Assembly (NCBI RefSeq): GCF_022899355.1
Contig: NZ_JALJCK010000013.1
Span: forward strand, 1 to 64,000
Source: Shinella yambaruensis
GTDB taxonomy: Bacteria > Pseudomonadota > Alphaproteobacteria > Rhizobiales > Rhizobiaceae
Reading direction: 5' to 3'
Length of the DNA: 64,000 nucleotides
Shown here: positions 63,420-64,000 of the stretch, one piece after another
Numbering within the stretch: the first letter of the stretch is position 1
How the letters are laid out: every line of letters starts with the position of its first letter
The notes under the pieces: model-generated
Databases searched by the model: none
What the model saw: the letters and a program-made list of their open reading frames with translations, nothing else
Told to the model about the DNA's origin: nothing
Position numbers and translations under genes: made by a program

Positions 63420-64000
63420 ATGGAACGCATCGCCGTCAGCGCCGTGCGCAAATCGTTCAACCTGAAGCCCGGCCAGACCGTGACCGTCGACGGCGTCACG
63501 TCCAGCCGCATCGCGGTGCTGGACGGCGTCGACCTCACCATCGACAGCGGCGAGTTCATCACGCTGGTCGGCCCGTCGGGCAGCGGCAAGTCGGTGCTGC
63601 TCGACGTGATCGCCGGGCTGACCGAGGCGACCTCGGGTGTCGCCCGCATCGATGGCGTCGAAGTCACCAAGCCCCACGCCCGCACGGCCTATGTCTTCCA
63701 GCAATATGCGCTCTTTCCCTGGCGCACGGCGCTGCAGAATGTCGAATACGCACTGGAAGTGCGGGGCGTTCCCGCAGCCGAGCGGCGCGAGCGGGCGAAG
63801 GATTTCCTGCATCTCTTCGGCCTCAAGGGCTTCGAGGACCGTTTCCCCTCGCAGCTTTCCGGCGGCATGCAGCAGCGCGTGGCGATCGCCCGGGCGCTTT
63901 CCACCGATCCGCAGGTCCTCCTGATGGACGAGCCCTTCGCCGCGCTCGACGCGCAGACCCGCGACATCCTGCAAAGCGAGCTCCTGCGCATCTGGGAACA
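63420..64000 (+). CDS. SsuB/TauB-type ABC transporter ATPase, cut by right edge
   Basis: The first ~193 residues of an ATPase of the nitrate/sulfonate/taurine class: Walker A GPSGSGKSVLL, Q-loop FQQYALFPWRT, signature LSGGMQQRV and Walker B VLLMDEPFAALD. The ATG at 63420 follows an AAGGAGAT ribosome site 13 bp after the ferredoxin stop. An insertion near the N-terminus (PGQTVTVDGVTSS) is longer than in most members. The frame runs off the window; permease and binding protein genes are expected beyond. Confidence 0.9.
   Translation, partial: MERIAVSAVRKSFNLKPGQTVTVDGVTSSRIAVLDGVDLTIDSGEFITLVGPSGSGKSVLLDVIAGLTEATSGVARIDGVEVTKPHARTAYVFQQYALFPWRTALQNVEYALEVRGVPAAERRERAKDFLHLFGLKGFEDRFPSQLSGGMQQRVAIARALSTDPQVLLMDEPFAALDAQTRDILQSELLRIWE

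Overview
The window is about 64 kb of high-GC (roughly 60-65% by eye) alphaproteobacterial DNA, most likely from a member of the Rhizobiaceae (Rhizobium, Shinella, Ensifer, Agrobacterium or a close relative). The main pointers are a type II (eukaryotic-like) glutamine synthetase, an arcABC arginine deiminase operon beside an FNR/FixK-type box, a DUF982 protein, PotABCD-style transporters, a creatinase and the overall codon use. Both edges cut through genes. I saw no rRNA, tRNA, CRISPR array or intact insertion sequence.

Layout. (1) 1-8985: arcA (5' end missing), arcB, arcC, a universal stress protein behind an FNR/FixK-like box, then an HlyD adaptor and two ABC-2 type proteins matching the yhiI-rbbA-yhhJ set. 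This looks like a low-oxygen or stress block. (2) 9126-15905: a sensory block with a DUF982 protein, a small XRE regulator with a palindrome over its promoter, a histidine kinase and LuxR-type response regulator pair, a PAS-PAS-XRE one-component protein, a small hypothetical gene and a soluble PAS-PAS chemotaxis receptor. (3) 16103-23810: a DoxX protein, then on the minus strand a very long glutamate synthase large subunit followed 10 bp later by a CysJ-like diflavin reductase, with no gltD. (4) 24491-33221: an envelope block with a SUFU-domain protein, a minus-strand operon of PspA/IM30, YqiJ, flotillin YqiK and an exported protein, and divergently a small gene and an exported TPR-CHAT protease. 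The pspA reading frame is preceded, without a stop codon, by a segment resembling the N-terminal part of an IS605 TnpB. This is the most unusual locus of the window. (5) 33268-35272: a ROK-family sugar kinase whose fold elements look circularly permuted, and trehalose-phosphate phosphatase.

(6) 35330-43614: a catabolic cluster with an aminotransferase, PfkB kinase, cystathionine-lyase-type enzyme, a sugar ABC transporter without its ATPase, a divergent RpiR regulator and a TrpF-like TIM barrel. Two 23-bp direct repeats 31 bp apart lie between regulator and transporter. (7) 43792-45968: creatinase and a LysR regulator. (8) 46030-54559: a LysR regulator diverging from a PfkB kinase, PotDBC-type transporter, RbsD mutarotase, AllA-like protein, PotA ATPase and BtpA-like TIM barrel. 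(9) 54777-59032: a second, paralogous PotDABC transporter on the minus strand, tail to tail with the first. (10) 59236-60276: glnII with a clear rho-independent terminator and a sigma-54-type promoter. (11) 60820-64000: a redoxin, then an FAD oxidoreductase, a ferredoxin and a truncated SsuB/TauB-type ATPase.

Functionally the window combines nitrogen acquisition and assimilation (arginine deiminase, creatinase, glutamate synthase, glutamine synthetase), uptake and breakdown of small nitrogenous or sugar-linked compounds, and an envelope-stress locus. Products are named from family motifs recalled from memory. No database search was run.
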